Below are positions 53,205 through 62,385 of a stretch of 64,000 nt of DNA, piece by piece. Numbering within the stretch: position 1 is the first letter of the stretch; every line of letters starts with the position of its first letter. The notes beneath the pieces were generated by a model. That model was not told the DNA's origin. It worked only from the letters and a program-made list of their open reading frames with translations, and made no database searches. The stretch spans positions 62,001-126,000 of the forward strand of contig NZ_JAEKFI010000004.1 in NCBI RefSeq assembly GCF_016650635.1. The letters are read 5' to 3'. A program made the translations under genes and the position numbers. Source of the DNA: Pseudomonas sp. TH43 (GTDB taxonomy: Bacteria; Pseudomonadota; Gammaproteobacteria; Pseudomonadales; Pseudomonadaceae).

Positions 53205-53690
53205 GTGTCAGCCCAACTCGTGCCGTACGACAGCTTGAACGCTTTGCAGCGTCAGCAAGTCGAGGCGATTGAAATCCATGCCGAGCAGATCAAGTTCTCC
53301 GGTGACATCCATGGCGCTCTGCACACCTTGCTGTCGAAACCCGCCCCCGGCGTGAAGGGCTTCGCGCTGCTGGCTGATGACGTACCCGTAGCGTTTCTGT
53401 TGCTCAAACGTCCGCCGGTATTGCCGGCGTGGGCCGATGAACACAGCGCCACATTGCATGCATTGCAGGTTGATCACCGGGCCCAAGGCAAGGGTTATGG
53501 CAAAGCCTGCCTGCAAGCGCTGCCGCAGGTTGCGCGTCAGGCGTGGCCGGAGATCAAAGGGCTGGAGTTATCGGTGGATGCTGACAACGATGCCGCGATT
53601 GCGCTGTACGCCAAATACGGTTTCGTCGACAGCGGCGAAGCGTACAAGGGCCGGATCGGTTATGAGCGGCGCATGGGGCTGTTTTTCTAA
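53205..53690 (+). CDS. GNAT N-acetyltransferase
   Basis: A 161-residue acetyltransferase. The acetyl-CoA loop is DHRAQGKGYGKACLQAL (about 92-108), followed by DADNDAAIALYAKYGF (about 125-140), both standard GNAT marks. A GTG at 53205 with AAGGAAA about 7 bp upstream is the start; the frame is open for 170 codons upstream but reads antisense of the SnoaL-like gene. Substrate unknown. Confidence 0.85.
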   Translation: MSAQLVPYDSLNALQRQQVEAIEIHAEQIKFSGDIHGALHTLLSKPAPGVKGFALLADDVPVAFLLLKRPPVLPAWADEHSATLHALQVDHRAQGKGYGKACLQALPQVARQAWPEIKGLELSVDADNDAAIALYAKYGFVDSGEAYKGRIGYERRMGLFF

Positions 53691-53708
53691 ATCATCGAGG
53701 GATGCACG

Positions 53709-54314
53709 ATGATCGATTCAATCGAAGCATTGGAAGCTATTTACGGACTGCCCCACGAACGTGCGGTGCGCAAGCAGATCACCTTTCTCAACGCGGATTA
53801 TCAGGCGATGGTGCGCGTCTCGCCGCTGGTGATCGTCAGCTCGGTGGGCGCCGATGGCCTCGACAATTCACCGCGCGGCGATGCACCGGGGTTTGTGCGG
53901 ATCATCGACGAACGCACGCTGGCGCTGCCGGATCGCCCGGGTAACAACCGCATCGATACCTTGCGCAATGTGCTGCACGATCCGCGAGTGTCGCTGCTGT
54001 TCATCATCCCGGGGATTGGCGAAACGTTGCGGGTCAACGGCACCGCGACGATCAGCGCAGATCCGGCGCTGCTGGAAAGCTTTGCGGTGAATGGCAAACC
54101 GGCGAAAACCGTGTTGCTGGTGACGGTGGAAGCGGCGTTCTTTCATTGTTCGAAAGCGTTTGTGCGTTCCGATGCGTGGAACCCGGAAACGCATTTACCA
54201 CGTTCGGCGTTGCCGACGGCCGGGGCCTTTCACAAGCGATTGAACGACGGCCAGTTCGACGCGGACAGTTACGACCGCGAAGCGCTAAAAAGGGTGCTGG
54301 ACACGCTGTACTAA
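53709..54314 (+). CDS. Pyridoxamine-5'-phosphate-oxidase-family flavin-binding protein
   Basis: A 201-residue protein of the PNPOx-like split-barrel family. SPLVIVSSVGADGLDNSPRGD (about 38-58, in parts) and LALPDRPGNNRIDTLRNVL are the usual FMN-binding segments of the MSMEG_1061 subgroup. It follows the GNAT gene by 18 bp and is probably co-transcribed. Substrate unknown. Confidence 0.87.
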   Translation: MIDSIEALEAIYGLPHERAVRKQITFLNADYQAMVRVSPLVIVSSVGADGLDNSPRGDAPGFVRIIDERTLALPDRPGNNRIDTLRNVLHDPRVSLLFIIPGIGETLRVNGTATISADPALLESFAVNGKPAKTVLLVTVEAAFFHCSKAFVRSDAWNPETHLPRSALPTAGAFHKRLNDGQFDADSYDREALKRVLDTLY

Positions 54315-54336
54315 AGACTCCGAGACACCACTTAAC

Positions 54337-54427
54337 CCTGTGGGAGCTGGCTTGCCAGCGATGGCGTCGGCATATCAACCATTGATGTCGACTGACCCAC
54401 CGCTATCGCTGGCAAGCCAGCTCCCAC
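54337..54427. repeat. REP pair (GGGAGCTGGCTTGCCAGCGA family)
   Basis: CTGTGGGAGCTGGCTTGCCA and TGGCAAGCCAGCTCCCA are inverted around about 40 bp between convergent genes. Confidence 0.9.
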
Positions 54428-54444
54428 TTGGTATGTGTGATGAT

Positions 54445-54933
54445 TTACAGAGTGAGGATCATCTCGTGCCACGCCATGCCGCCGTGGTCGGACTCCGAGG
54501 GTTTGATGTAGGCAAAACCGAACCCGGCATACAGCGGAATGTGCTTCTCCTTGCACATCAAATGAATCGTTGCCTTGTCCATCCCGCGCATGCGTTCGAT
54601 GAATTCGCCCATCAAGCGCTTGGCCAAACCCTGCCCCTGATAATCTGGGTGCACCACCACCGACATGATCACCACGTTCGGCCCTTTCGGGTCATGGCCG
54701 ATCAGCTCCTTGAACGCCTCATCCGACATCTGCACATCAAACGCTGCGCCTGAATTGACGAACCCTGCCACCACGCCATCCACCTCGGCGACGATAAAAC
54801 CATCCGGCCAAGTGGCGATGCGCGTGGCGATCTTCTCGCGGGTGGCGGCTTCGTCGCCTTCGTAGGCAACGGTTTCGATGGCGTAGCAGCGATCGAGGTC
54901 GGCGGCGGTGACGTTACGAATGAGGGTGTTCAT
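54445..54933 (-). CDS. GNAT N-acetyltransferase
   Basis: A 162-residue GNAT. The acetyl-CoA loop is VVHPDYQGQGLAKRLM (about 98-113) and the tail YAGFGFAYIKPSESDHGGMAW is typical of the group acting on amines (aralkylamine/RimI-like). ATG 54933 is preferred to 54972. Substrate unknown. Confidence 0.87.
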   Translation of the reverse strand: MNTLIRNVTAADLDRCYAIETVAYEGDEAATREKIATRIATWPDGFIVAEVDGVVAGFVNSGAAFDVQMSDEAFKELIGHDPKGPNVVIMSVVVHPDYQGQGLAKRLMGEFIERMRGMDKATIHLMCKEKHIPLYAGFGFAYIKPSESDHGGMAWHEMILTL

Positions 54934-55098
54934 GGCAACTCGAAAATCAGCAGAAGAAAGTGCCGAAAGCATAATTGAATAAGGTCTGCATATCGATCCG
55001 CAGGTGCAGCGTAAAGCCTGCGTATATGCGCTTTTATTCGGCTTCGCGAGCGGCTACTTGTAGGGCGTGTCTCTGACTACCCTTGAGGGAAACCGCTT

Positions 55099-55215
55099 AT
55101 GAGCAGCGTTGAGATTGGCCTGTTGATGGTGTTGGGCATCAGTACTTTCGGCTTTATCACCCTGGGCATCGACCTGATGCGCACGCGTCGGACCAACAAG
55201 GCAAAACAGAGATGA
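55099..55215 (+). CDS. 38-residue membrane peptide
   Basis: A short gene: MSSVEIGLLMVLGISTFGF then ITLGIDLMRTRRTNKAKQR. One membrane helix (about 5-27) is followed by a basic tail, giving an N-out/C-in prediction. GAGGGA lies 8 bp before ATG, and a strong terminator follows directly, so it is a plausible single gene. I do not know the family. Confidence 0.7.
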   Translation: MSSVEIGLLMVLGISTFGFITLGIDLMRTRRTNKAKQR

Positions 55216-55216
55216 A

Positions 55217-55255
55217 AACGAGGCGGCGGATCGTAAATCCGCCGCCTCGTTGTTT
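55217..55255. terminator. Bidirectional terminator
   Basis: AACGAGGCGGCGGAT pairs perfectly with ATCCGCCGCCTCGTT around a 5-base loop, followed by GTTTG. It serves the 38-residue gene and the convergent GyrI-like gene. Confidence 0.8.
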
Positions 55256-55257
55256 GA

Positions 55258-55752
55258 TTACCGCCGGGCTTCGACCGGTACGCAGATTTCCAGCTTGCCG
55301 GTTTTACGCGCCGGGTTGAAGTCCGCGCTGTATCGCTCCAGTTCCGGGGCGTTGAGCTCCACGTAGTGGGAGGCTGGCAGCCAGGTCTTGTAGATGTATT
55401 GCAGGGTCTGCGGCAGGTGCTCCAGAGAGCCTTTGTGCTCGAACACCGCATATTGTCGGGGCAAAACCTCAACCCAGCGAAACGTGTCCTGAGGCAACTC
55501 ATCGAGCTTGCTGATTTCCACCCCAGCGATGTAATCGAACCCACCCTTACCATCGAAATTGCAGCAGACGCCGTAGGTGACTTCACCTTTCTGACCCGGA
55601 ATCTGGCCCAGATGGGGCAGGAATTTTTCCCACAACGCCGGAATGTTATGCGCGGTTTCCTGGGTATATCGCTCACCCAGCCCTGCAATCAGCAGGAAGT
55701 GTCCATGTTCGAAGCGAGGTTCAGCCACTTCGACGCGTTTTTGCTCATCCAT
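55258..55752 (-). CDS. GyrI-like small-molecule-binding protein
   Basis: A 164-residue AraC-effector/GyrI-like domain protein without a DNA-binding part. The sequence VTYGVCCNFDGKGGFDYIAGVEI and RQYAVFEHKGSLEHL (about 60-125) is typical of the fold, which binds drugs or other hydrophobic ligands, and in some members inhibits gyrase. ATG 55752 was chosen; the upstream frame reads low-complexity sequence. Confidence 0.84.
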   Translation of the reverse strand: MDEQKRVEVAEPRFEHGHFLLIAGLGERYTQETAHNIPALWEKFLPHLGQIPGQKGEVTYGVCCNFDGKGGFDYIAGVEISKLDELPQDTFRWVEVLPRQYAVFEHKGSLEHLPQTLQYIYKTWLPASHYVELNAPELERYSADFNPARKTGKLEICVPVEARR

Positions 55753-55819
55753 GACTCGACTCCTGGAACAAAAAAGGGGTTCGGCTGGGAGTATAGAAAG
55801 CCAAACCCATTTCGCACGG

Positions 55820-56482
55820 TTACAACGAATGGAGCTGCTCGACGGCACCCGATCCGACAAACTCGTTATAGCCGGATACGATCACGTACACCGCGAAATA
55901 GCAGAAGATCGCCGCAGATGCCATGTAGGAGTAGCGCAACAGCTTGTCACCGAGCAGCTTGCCGCCGTGGCTGGCGGCAAAGCACAAACCGGCCGACCAG
56001 AGCAGCCCGGCGCAGAGGAAACCGCCGAGGAACAGCGCCGAACTCAGCGGGCCACCGCCACCGGAACGGGCGATCAGCGTGCCACCGACCGCGGCGAACC
56101 AGAGGATCGCGCTCGGCGAGGACATCGCCAGGAAGATCCCGCGAAAGAACTCCTTGCGATGAGAGTTCTGCCCCACTTCGGCGGTGGCCGCCAATTGCGC
56201 TTCGTGATGGATCGCCGAATAGATCATCTTCGCCGCGAAGTAGATCAGCAGCGCCGAACCACCGATCCACAACACCCAGCGCACGGTTTCGTATTGCAGC
56301 AGAACCGTCATTCCGGCCAGCGCCAGCACGGCGTAGATCAGGTCGCCGACGCAAGTGCCGAGACCCAGCGCGAAGCCCTGAAAGTAACCACGCTGCATCG
56401 CCAGCGTGATCATTGCGATGTTGGCCACGCCGATATCCAGGCACAGCGAAAGGCTCAGCAAGAAGCCGCTGGTGAATTCCAT
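55820..56482 (-). CDS. LysE-family amino acid exporter
   Basis: A 220-residue inner-membrane protein of the LysE/RhtB family with about six helices: FTSGFLLSLSLCLDIGVANI, GFALGLGTCVGDLIYAVLAL, VLWIGGSALLIYFAAKMIY and a C-terminal AAIFCYFAVYVIVSG. It would export amino acids or related metabolites. It is divergent from alaC with a 139-bp gap. Confidence 0.87.
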   Translation of the reverse strand: MEFTSGFLLSLSLCLDIGVANIAMITLAMQRGYFQGFALGLGTCVGDLIYAVLALAGMTVLLQYETVRWVLWIGGSALLIYFAAKMIYSAIHHEAQLAATAEVGQNSHRKEFFRGIFLAMSSPSAILWFAAVGGTLIARSGGGGPLSSALFLGGFLCAGLLWSAGLCFAASHGGKLLGDKLLRYSYMASAAIFCYFAVYVIVSGYNEFVGSGAVEQLHSL

Positions 56483-56621
56483 CAACCATTTTCCTTGGGA
56501 CAAAATTGTTTACAAACGGGCTGGACAGTATGCCATCACTGACCTTATCTTCCGCCACAGGTCACCGCAGTGACCAGCGTCGCTCGGACGGTTCCGGGCG
56601 CTTACGTTATCCGAGGCAACA

Positions 56622-57839
56622 ATGGCTGAACAAGGTTCGCCGCGCCGCTTTGCGCGCATAGATCGACTCCCCCCTTACGTTTTCAACATCACCGCCGAGC
56701 TGAAGATGGCTGCGCGTCGTCGTGGTGAAGACATCATCGACTTGAGCATGGGCAACCCCGACGGCGCCACGCCGCCGCACATTGTCGAAAAACTCGTACA
56801 AGTTGCCCAACGCGAAGACACCCACGGTTACTCGACGTCCAAGGGCATTCCGCGCCTGCGTCGGGCGATTTCCAACTGGTACAAGCAACGCTACGAGGTC
56901 GATATCGACCCGGAAAGCGAAGCCATTGTCACCATTGGCTCCAAGGAAGGCCTGGCGCATTTGATGCTGGCGACGCTGGATCAGGGCGACACGGTGCTGG
57001 TGCCGAACCCGAGTTATCCGATTCACATTTACGGTGCAGTGATTGCCGGCGCTCAAGTGCGTTCGGTGCCGCTGGTACCGGGCGTGGACTTCTTCGACGA
57101 GCTGGAACGGGCAATTCGTGGCTCGATTCCGAAACCGAAAATGATGATCCTCGGCTTCCCGTCGAACCCGACTGCGCAGTGTGTGGAGCTGGATTTCTTC
57201 GAGCGGGTGATCGCCCTCGCCAAGCAGTACGACGTATTGGTGATTCACGATCTGGCGTACGCCGACATCGTCTACGACGGCTGGAAAGCTCCGTCGATCA
57301 TGCAGGTGCCGGGCGCCAAGGACATCGCGGTGGAGTTTTTCACCCTGTCCAAGAGCTACAACATGGCCGGTTGGCGCATCGGTTTCATGGTTGGCAACCC
57401 GGAACTGGTCAACGCCCTGGCGCGGATCAAGAGCTACCACGACTATGGCACGTTCACCCCACTGCAAGTCGCGGCGATTGCTGCGCTGGAAGGCGATCAA
57501 CAGTGCGTGCGCGATATCGCCGAGCAGTATCGCCAGCGTCGTAATGTGTTGGTCAAAGGCCTGCATGAACTGGGCTGGATGGTCGAGAACCCGAAGGCGT
57601 CGATGTATGTCTGGGCGAAGATTCCCGAGGCGTATGCGCATCTGGGTTCGCTGGAGTTCGCCAAGAAACTGCTGGCCGAGGCCAAGGTGTGCGTCTCGCC
57701 GGGGGTTGGTTTTGGTGAGTACGGCGATGACCACGTACGCTTTGCGCTGATCGAAAACCAGGACCGGATTCGCCAGGCCGTACGCGGCATTCGCGGGATG
57801 TTCCGGGCCGATGGATTAGTCACGAAAACTGGCGCCTGA
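56622..57839 (+). CDS. alaC: Alanine transaminase AlaC
   Basis: A 405-residue class I/II PLP aminotransferase. The PLP lysine is in FFTLSKSYNMAGWRIGFM (K about 246), NPSYPIH and FPSNPTAQCVE are the substrate/cofactor motifs and DLAYADI follows. The sequence matches the AlaC type, which converts pyruvate and glutamate to alanine and 2-oxoglutarate; other aminotransferase activities are possible. It starts MAEQGSPRRFARIDRLPPYV, as in relatives. Confidence 0.92.
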   Translation: MAEQGSPRRFARIDRLPPYVFNITAELKMAARRRGEDIIDLSMGNPDGATPPHIVEKLVQVAQREDTHGYSTSKGIPRLRRAISNWYKQRYEVDIDPESEAIVTIGSKEGLAHLMLATLDQGDTVLVPNPSYPIHIYGAVIAGAQVRSVPLVPGVDFFDELERAIRGSIPKPKMMILGFPSNPTAQCVELDFFERVIALAKQYDVLVIHDLAYADIVYDGWKAPSIMQVPGAKDIAVEFFTLSKSYNMAGWRIGFMVGNPELVNALARIKSYHDYGTFTPLQVAAIAALEGDQQCVRDIAEQYRQRRNVLVKGLHELGWMVENPKASMYVWAKIPEAYAHLGSLEFAKKLLAEAKVCVSPGVGFGEYGDDHVRFALIENQDRIRQAVRGIRGMFRADGLVTKTGA

Positions 57840-57849
57840 CACCTGCCCC

Positions 57850-57940
57850 CTGTGGGAGCGAGCCTGCTCGCGAAAGCGATCTATCAGTCAACATATTGGT
57901 TGGCTGGCATGGCCTCTTCGCGAGCAGGCTCGCTCCCACA
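57850..57940. repeat. REP pair (GGGAGCGAGCCTGCTCGCGA family)
   Basis: TGTGGGAGCGAGCCTGCTCG and CGAGCAGGCTCGCTCCCACA in inverted orientation after alaC. Confidence 0.9.
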
Positions 57941-57971
57941 TTGGTTCTGGGTGGAACCTGAAATTCAGGCA

Positions 57972-58000
57972 CAAAAAAACCGCATCACTGCGGTTTTTTT
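57972..58000. terminator. Bidirectional terminator between alaC and gntP
   Basis: AAAAAAACCGCA-TCAC-TGCGGTTTTTTT is a short stem flanked by A-run and T-run, so it can act on both strands. Confidence 0.88.
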
Positions 58001-58018
58001 GTGTCTGCAAGAAGCTGT

Positions 58019-59374
58019 TTAAACGAACAGCGACAACAGCAGGATAAAGCCCAACGCGACCACCGACAGGATAGTTTCCATCGCCGTCCAGGTCTTGAAG
58101 GTCTCGGCCACGGTCATGTTGAAGTACTGCTTCACCAGCCAGAAACCGGCGTCGTTCACGTGCGACAGAATCAACGAACCGGCACCGGTAGCAAGTACCA
58201 GCAACTCACGGTTGACGCCCGGAATCATCCCCACCACCGGCACCACAATGCCCGCGCCAGTGATGGTCGCCACGGTGGCCGAACCGGTCGCGATACGGAT
58301 CACCGCCGCCACCAGCCACGCCAGCAGGATCGGCGAGATCTGCGCGCTGACCGCCATGTGGCCGATCACGTCGCCCACGCCGCTGGTCACCAGCATCTGC
58401 TTGAAGCCACCGCCCGCACCGATGATCAAAATGATCGCGGCGGTTGGCGCCAGGCTCGCATCAAGCCACTTGAGGATTTGTTGGGAACCGATGCCCTGCT
58501 TGTGGCCGAAGGTGTACAGCGACAGCAGCAACGCCAGCAGCAGCGCCGAGATCGGGTGACCGATCATGTCCATCCAGGTGCGGAAGAAGTTACCGTCCGG
58601 CAGCGCCACGTCAGCAAAGGTTTTCAGCAGCATCAGGAACACCGGCAGCAGCACGGTGATCAGGGTGATGCTGAAGCTCGGCAGTTTCGCCGAGTCGTCG
58701 TTTTCGCGGGCCAGTTGATCGACCAGTTCCTGATTCGGTGTACCGGGAATGTGCTTGGCGATGAACGTACCGAAGATCGGGCCGGCAATGATTGCCGTCG
58801 GCAGCGCAACGATCAGGCCGTAAAGAATGGTCTTGCCGATGTCGGCGCCGAACACGCCGATGGCCAGCAGCGGACCCGGGTGCGGCGGCACCAGGCCGTG
58901 TACGGCGGACAGGCCGGCGAGCAGCGGGATACCGATCTTGATGATCGACACACCGGTACGGCGCGCAACGATGAACACCAGCGGAATCAGCAGGACAAAG
59001 CCGATTTCGAAGAACAGCGGAATGCCTACCAGGAACGCGGCAAACATCATCGCCCACTGGACTCTTTCTTTACCGAACGCCCGGATCAGGGTCTGGGCGA
59101 TCTGATCCGCACCGCCGGATTCGGCCATCATTTTGCCGAGCATGGTGCCCAGCGCAAGGATGATGCCGACGAAACCGAGCACGCCACCAAAGCCGTCCTG
59201 GAACGCTTTGATGATGGTGCCGATCGGCATGCCCGAGGTCAGGCCGAGAAACGCCGCAGCGATGGTCAGGGAAATGAACGGGTGAATCTTGAACTTGGTA
59301 ATCAGGACAATCAGCCCGATTACCGTAACCACTGCGTCGAGCAGCAGGAACGTGTCGTGGGACATGCCAAACAT
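58019..59374 (-). CDS. gntP: Gluconate permease (GntP family)
   Basis: A 451-residue proton symporter with about 12 helices, importing gluconate from the periplasm. Marks of the family include SGMPIGTIIKAFQDGFGGVLG, GLVPPHPGPLLAIGVFGADIGKT and IATGSATVATITGAGIV. It lies 82 bp downstream of gntK in the same direction and is likely co-transcribed with it and repressed by GntR. Confidence 0.92.
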   Translation of the reverse strand: MFGMSHDTFLLLDAVVTVIGLIVLITKFKIHPFISLTIAAAFLGLTSGMPIGTIIKAFQDGFGGVLGFVGIILALGTMLGKMMAESGGADQIAQTLIRAFGKERVQWAMMFAAFLVGIPLFFEIGFVLLIPLVFIVARRTGVSIIKIGIPLLAGLSAVHGLVPPHPGPLLAIGVFGADIGKTILYGLIVALPTAIIAGPIFGTFIAKHIPGTPNQELVDQLARENDDSAKLPSFSITLITVLLPVFLMLLKTFADVALPDGNFFRTWMDMIGHPISALLLALLLSLYTFGHKQGIGSQQILKWLDASLAPTAAIILIIGAGGGFKQMLVTSGVGDVIGHMAVSAQISPILLAWLVAAVIRIATGSATVATITGAGIVVPVVGMIPGVNRELLVLATGAGSLILSHVNDAGFWLVKQYFNMTVAETFKTWTAMETILSVVALGFILLLSLFV

Positions 59375-59456
59375 TGGGGGTGTCTCCTGGATTGTTGTTG
59401 TTATTAAAGCGGGTTAAACAGAAGTCGTGAGGACCGCGCAGTCTCTTTCAACACAC

Positions 59457-59990
59457 TCATACCGCCTGCTTCAGACCGTGGGCCTGCCACCAGACGTGAG
59501 CCTGGGACGCCAGTTCTTCAACGCTGTGGATCGACGCATTCAGCGCCAATGTCAGCGGCTCGCCCTTGGGCGATTCGAGGGTGGCGAACTGGCTTTCGAT
59601 CAACGTGGCCGGCATGAAGTGGCCCGGGCGGTGCGACACACGCTCGGCAGCGACTTCAGGGGTCAATTCAAGAAACACGAAGCCCAGGCCCGGCAAGGCA
59701 CTGCGCAGCACTTCGCGATAACTGTGTTTAAGGGCGGAACAGGTCAACACCGGGCGCTTGCCCAATGCATCGACGCGACGCAGTTCATCGCACAGGCTGT
59801 CGAGCCAGCCGGCGCGGTCGTCGTCGTTCAGGGGGATCCCCGCGCTCATCTTTTCGATGTTCGCGGCCGGATGGAAAGTATCGCCTTCAATGGCAGTGGC
59901 GCCGCTCAATTGGCACAGGGCCTCGCTGACGCACGTCTTGCCGCAACCGGCAACGCCCATGATGACCAGGGCGGTGATGGGATGACTCAT
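59457..59990 (-). CDS. gntK: Gluconokinase GntK
   Basis: A 177-residue kinase that makes 6-phosphogluconate from gluconate and ATP. The P-loop is GVAGCGKT (12-19), followed by GDTFHPAANIEKMSAGIPL (about 36-54) and the lid PGLGFVFLELT. The length matches E. coli GntK (175). A GntR operator lies 22 bp before the start. Confidence 0.95.
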   Translation of the reverse strand: MSHPITALVIMGVAGCGKTCVSEALCQLSGATAIEGDTFHPAANIEKMSAGIPLNDDDRAGWLDSLCDELRRVDALGKRPVLTCSALKHSYREVLRSALPGLGFVFLELTPEVAAERVSHRPGHFMPATLIESQFATLESPKGEPLTLALNASIHSVEELASQAHVWWQAHGLKQAV

Positions 59991-60011
59991 ATAACACCTC
60001 AGCGCGCAGAC

Positions 60012-60025
60012 AGCGCTACCTTTGC
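60012..60025 (-). promoter_or_regulatory. GntR operator before gntK
   Basis: AGCGCTACCTTTGC, read on the minus strand as GCAAAGGTAGCGCT, fits the reported P. aeruginosa GntR site AC-N-AAG-N-TAGCGCT with one mismatch (first base). It lies 22 bp upstream of gntK. Confidence 0.75.
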
Positions 60026-60163
60026 TAGCTATGACTCTAGTGCACAGGCAGAAGTTGCCGACGCCTTCTTGTCGTTTTTTTGGGTTGCAGCAGGTTTGCG
60101 CCCAACGCCAAAAAGCGAAGATCAGGCAGGACCTCGCTTACGCATTTACAGCTGCATCAGGAC

Positions 60164-60177
60164 AGCGCTACCTTAGT
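60164..60177 (-). promoter_or_regulatory. GntR operator before gntR
   Basis: AGCGCTACCTTAGT, read on the minus strand as ACTAAGGTAGCGCT, is a perfect fit to AC-N-AAG-N-TAGCGCT. It lies 30 bp before gntR, consistent with autorepression. Confidence 0.8.
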
Positions 60178-60206
60178 GCCTTGATTTTTGTTTGGCAAGC
60201 CGCCCG

Positions 60207-61238
60207 ATGACCACCCCTAAAAACGATAAAAATACCCGCACCACCGGCCGTCCCACCCTTAATGAAGTTGCCCGCCTGGCCGGTGTCAGTCCGATTACTG
60301 CCTCGCGCGCCCTCAGAGGTGTGAGCACTGTGGCCACCGAATTGGTGGAAAAAGTGCAGAAAGCCGCCAGTGAACTCAACTACGTGGTCAACCCTGCTGC
60401 TCGCGCATTGGCCTCGGCACAGAGCCATTCGGTGGTGGTGTTAGTACCGTCGCTGTCCAACTTGTTGTTCATCGATACGCTCGAAGCCATTCACCGGGTA
60501 CTGACGCCCAAGGGTTTTGAAGTGCTGATCGGCAACTTCCACTACTCGCGCGATGAAGAAGAAAACCTGCTGCGCAACTACATGGCTTATCAACCGCGTG
60601 GTTTGCTGCTGACCGGGTTCGATCGCACCGAAAGTTCGCGACGGATGATCGAGGCCAGCAATATCCCCTGCGTGTACATGATGGAACTGGACAGCGCCGC
60701 CGGGGTGAATTGCGTAGGGTTCTCGCAACTGAGTGCCGGCGAAACGGCGGCCGACCATTTGCTTTCCCGTGGGCGCCAGCGGCTGGCCTACATTGGCGCG
60801 CAACTCGATCAGCGCACCTTGCTGCGCGGTGAAGGTTTCCGCAAAGCGCTGCAGAAGGCCGGTCGTTATGACCCGGACCTGGAAGTGCTGACGCCACGCG
60901 CGTCGTCCGTGGGCCTGGGCGGTGAGTTGTTCATGCAATTGCTCGCGGCGCACCCGGACGTCGATGCGATCTTTTTTGGCAACGATGACCTGGCTCAAGG
61001 TGCGTTGCTCGAGGCGTTGCGTCATGGCATCAAGATTCCCGAGCAAGTGGCGATTCTGGGTTTCAACGACTTGCCGATGTCCGAACACATGGTGCCGCGT
61101 CTGAGCAGCATCAATACCCCGCGCGAAGCGATTGGCCGGCGCGCCGCCGAGCAGATGCTGACGCTGATGGCGGGCAACTCGGTGGCACGCCCGGTTGAAG
61201 ACATGGGTTTCGAACTGAAAATCCGCGAAAGCACCTGA
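60207..61238 (+). CDS. gntR: Gluconate repressor GntR (LacI family)
   Basis: A 343-residue LacI-family repressor. The helix-turn-helix is TLNEVARLAGVSPITASRAL (about 14-33), followed by the periplasmic-binding-protein-like effector domain (VVVLVPSLSNLLFIDTLEAI, AILGFNDLPMSEHMVPRLSS). Divergent from gntK, with two operators between them, it fits the GntR repressor that is released by gluconate or 6-phosphogluconate. ATG 60207 was chosen; a start five codons upstream is possible. Confidence 0.93.
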   Translation: MTTPKNDKNTRTTGRPTLNEVARLAGVSPITASRALRGVSTVATELVEKVQKAASELNYVVNPAARALASAQSHSVVVLVPSLSNLLFIDTLEAIHRVLTPKGFEVLIGNFHYSRDEEENLLRNYMAYQPRGLLLTGFDRTESSRRMIEASNIPCVYMMELDSAAGVNCVGFSQLSAGETAADHLLSRGRQRLAYIGAQLDQRTLLRGEGFRKALQKAGRYDPDLEVLTPRASSVGLGGELFMQLLAAHPDVDAIFFGNDDLAQGALLEALRHGIKIPEQVAILGFNDLPMSEHMVPRLSSINTPREAIGRRAAEQMLTLMAGNSVARPVEDMGFELKIREST

Positions 61239-61269
61239 TCCCCAAAGATTCGAGGTTGAAACACCCTCC

Positions 61270-61358
61270 TGTGGGAGCGAGCCTGCTCGCGAAAGCGTCG
61301 TGTAACTTGGCACAGGCTTATCTGACACACCGCTTTCGCGAGCAGGCTCGCTCCCACA
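61270..61358. repeat. REP pair (GGGAGCGAGCCTGCTCGCGA family)
   Basis: GTGGGAGCGAGCCTGCTCGC and TCGCGAGCAGGCTCGCTCCC are inverted around about 45 bp, between gntR and the convergent LysR gene. Confidence 0.9.
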
Positions 61359-61375
61359 TTGGATCTCCACAGACT

Positions 61376-62248
61376 TTAGTGACTGAGTAGATCGACCAAG
61401 GCCGATGCGCCTTTCTGTAGCGGCTGGCTCTTGAGCCACACCGCATGCACCGGTAGCACCAGGCCGTTTTCGATGTTGCGGAAATTCAGGCGTTTCAGCC
61501 GTCCGCTGTCCAGCCGCGACTGCACCACCGACAGGGGAAAATTTCCCCAGCCCAGTCCCGCCTCAACCATTTCCATCGCTGTCTCGAGGCTGTCGGTGCG
61601 CCAATAAGACTCCGCCACCAATGGCCGTGTCTCGCTGATCGGTAAATCGCGACTGGCCACAACGACCTGTCGCACATGCACCAGGTCCTCGAGAAACAGA
61701 TCCCGACCCTGCAACAACGGGCTGTCCGCCGCCAGCGTGGCGGTCATCCGCTCGCTGCCGACAAACTGAAACTGTTCCAACACATTCACGCTCAACCCGG
61801 CAAACGCCAGGCACACGCTGACCCGACCGCTGTGCAACATAGCCAACACGTCATCCTGCGGCGCGGTCAGCACTTCGATGTCGAGCAACGGATGACGCTC
61901 GGCAATCACCTTGATCGCCGCCAGCAAACGCCGCCGATCAATGTCCGCAACCACGGCAATCGACAACTTGCTCTCCAGCCCCAACGACAACTCCACCGCG
62001 TGCACTTGCAGTTGTTTGAGTTGCTCGGCGATCAATCGCGCGTGGGGCGCCAGTGAAAGCGCCATCGCTGTCGGTTGTGGTTCGCGATGACTGCGGTCGA
62101 ATAACAAATAACCGAGCTCGGCCTCAAGGTTGCCGATGCCCATGCTGACCGCCGACGGGACTTTACCCAACGCCCGAGCGGCAGCCGAAAACGAGCCGCG
62201 TTCGATCACGGCCAGAAAGAGTTGAATGCTGTCGCTGTTGAAATTCAC
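61376..62248 (-). CDS. LysR-family regulator, divergent to PACE 2
   Basis: A 290-residue LysR regulator. The winged helix reads IQLFLAVIERGSFSAAARALG, then VPSAVSMGIGNLEAELG; the effector domain follows (LSIAVVADIDRRRLLAAIKV). Its 138-bp divergence from a PACE transporter repeats the pattern at 47.8-49.1 kb. Confidence 0.9.
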   Translation of the reverse strand: MNFNSDSIQLFLAVIERGSFSAAARALGKVPSAVSMGIGNLEAELGYLLFDRSHREPQPTAMALSLAPHARLIAEQLKQLQVHAVELSLGLESKLSIAVVADIDRRRLLAAIKVIAERHPLLDIEVLTAPQDDVLAMLHSGRVSVCLAFAGLSVNVLEQFQFVGSERMTATLAADSPLLQGRDLFLEDLVHVRQVVVASRDLPISETRPLVAESYWRTDSLETAMEMVEAGLGWGNFPLSVVQSRLDSGRLKRLNFRNIENGLVLPVHAVWLKSQPLQKGASALVDLLSH

Positions 62249-62385
62249 TTGGTTAACCTGTCAATGCATCTATCTATCAGAGAAACTGAAAGTAGCTGAC
62301 TTTTTCTGTCAGACCTATTGAAGCTATCTTTCGCCGCCTCCGCCAGCCCCGCTGGCCATTGATTCGACGAAAAGAGGCAATCTGC

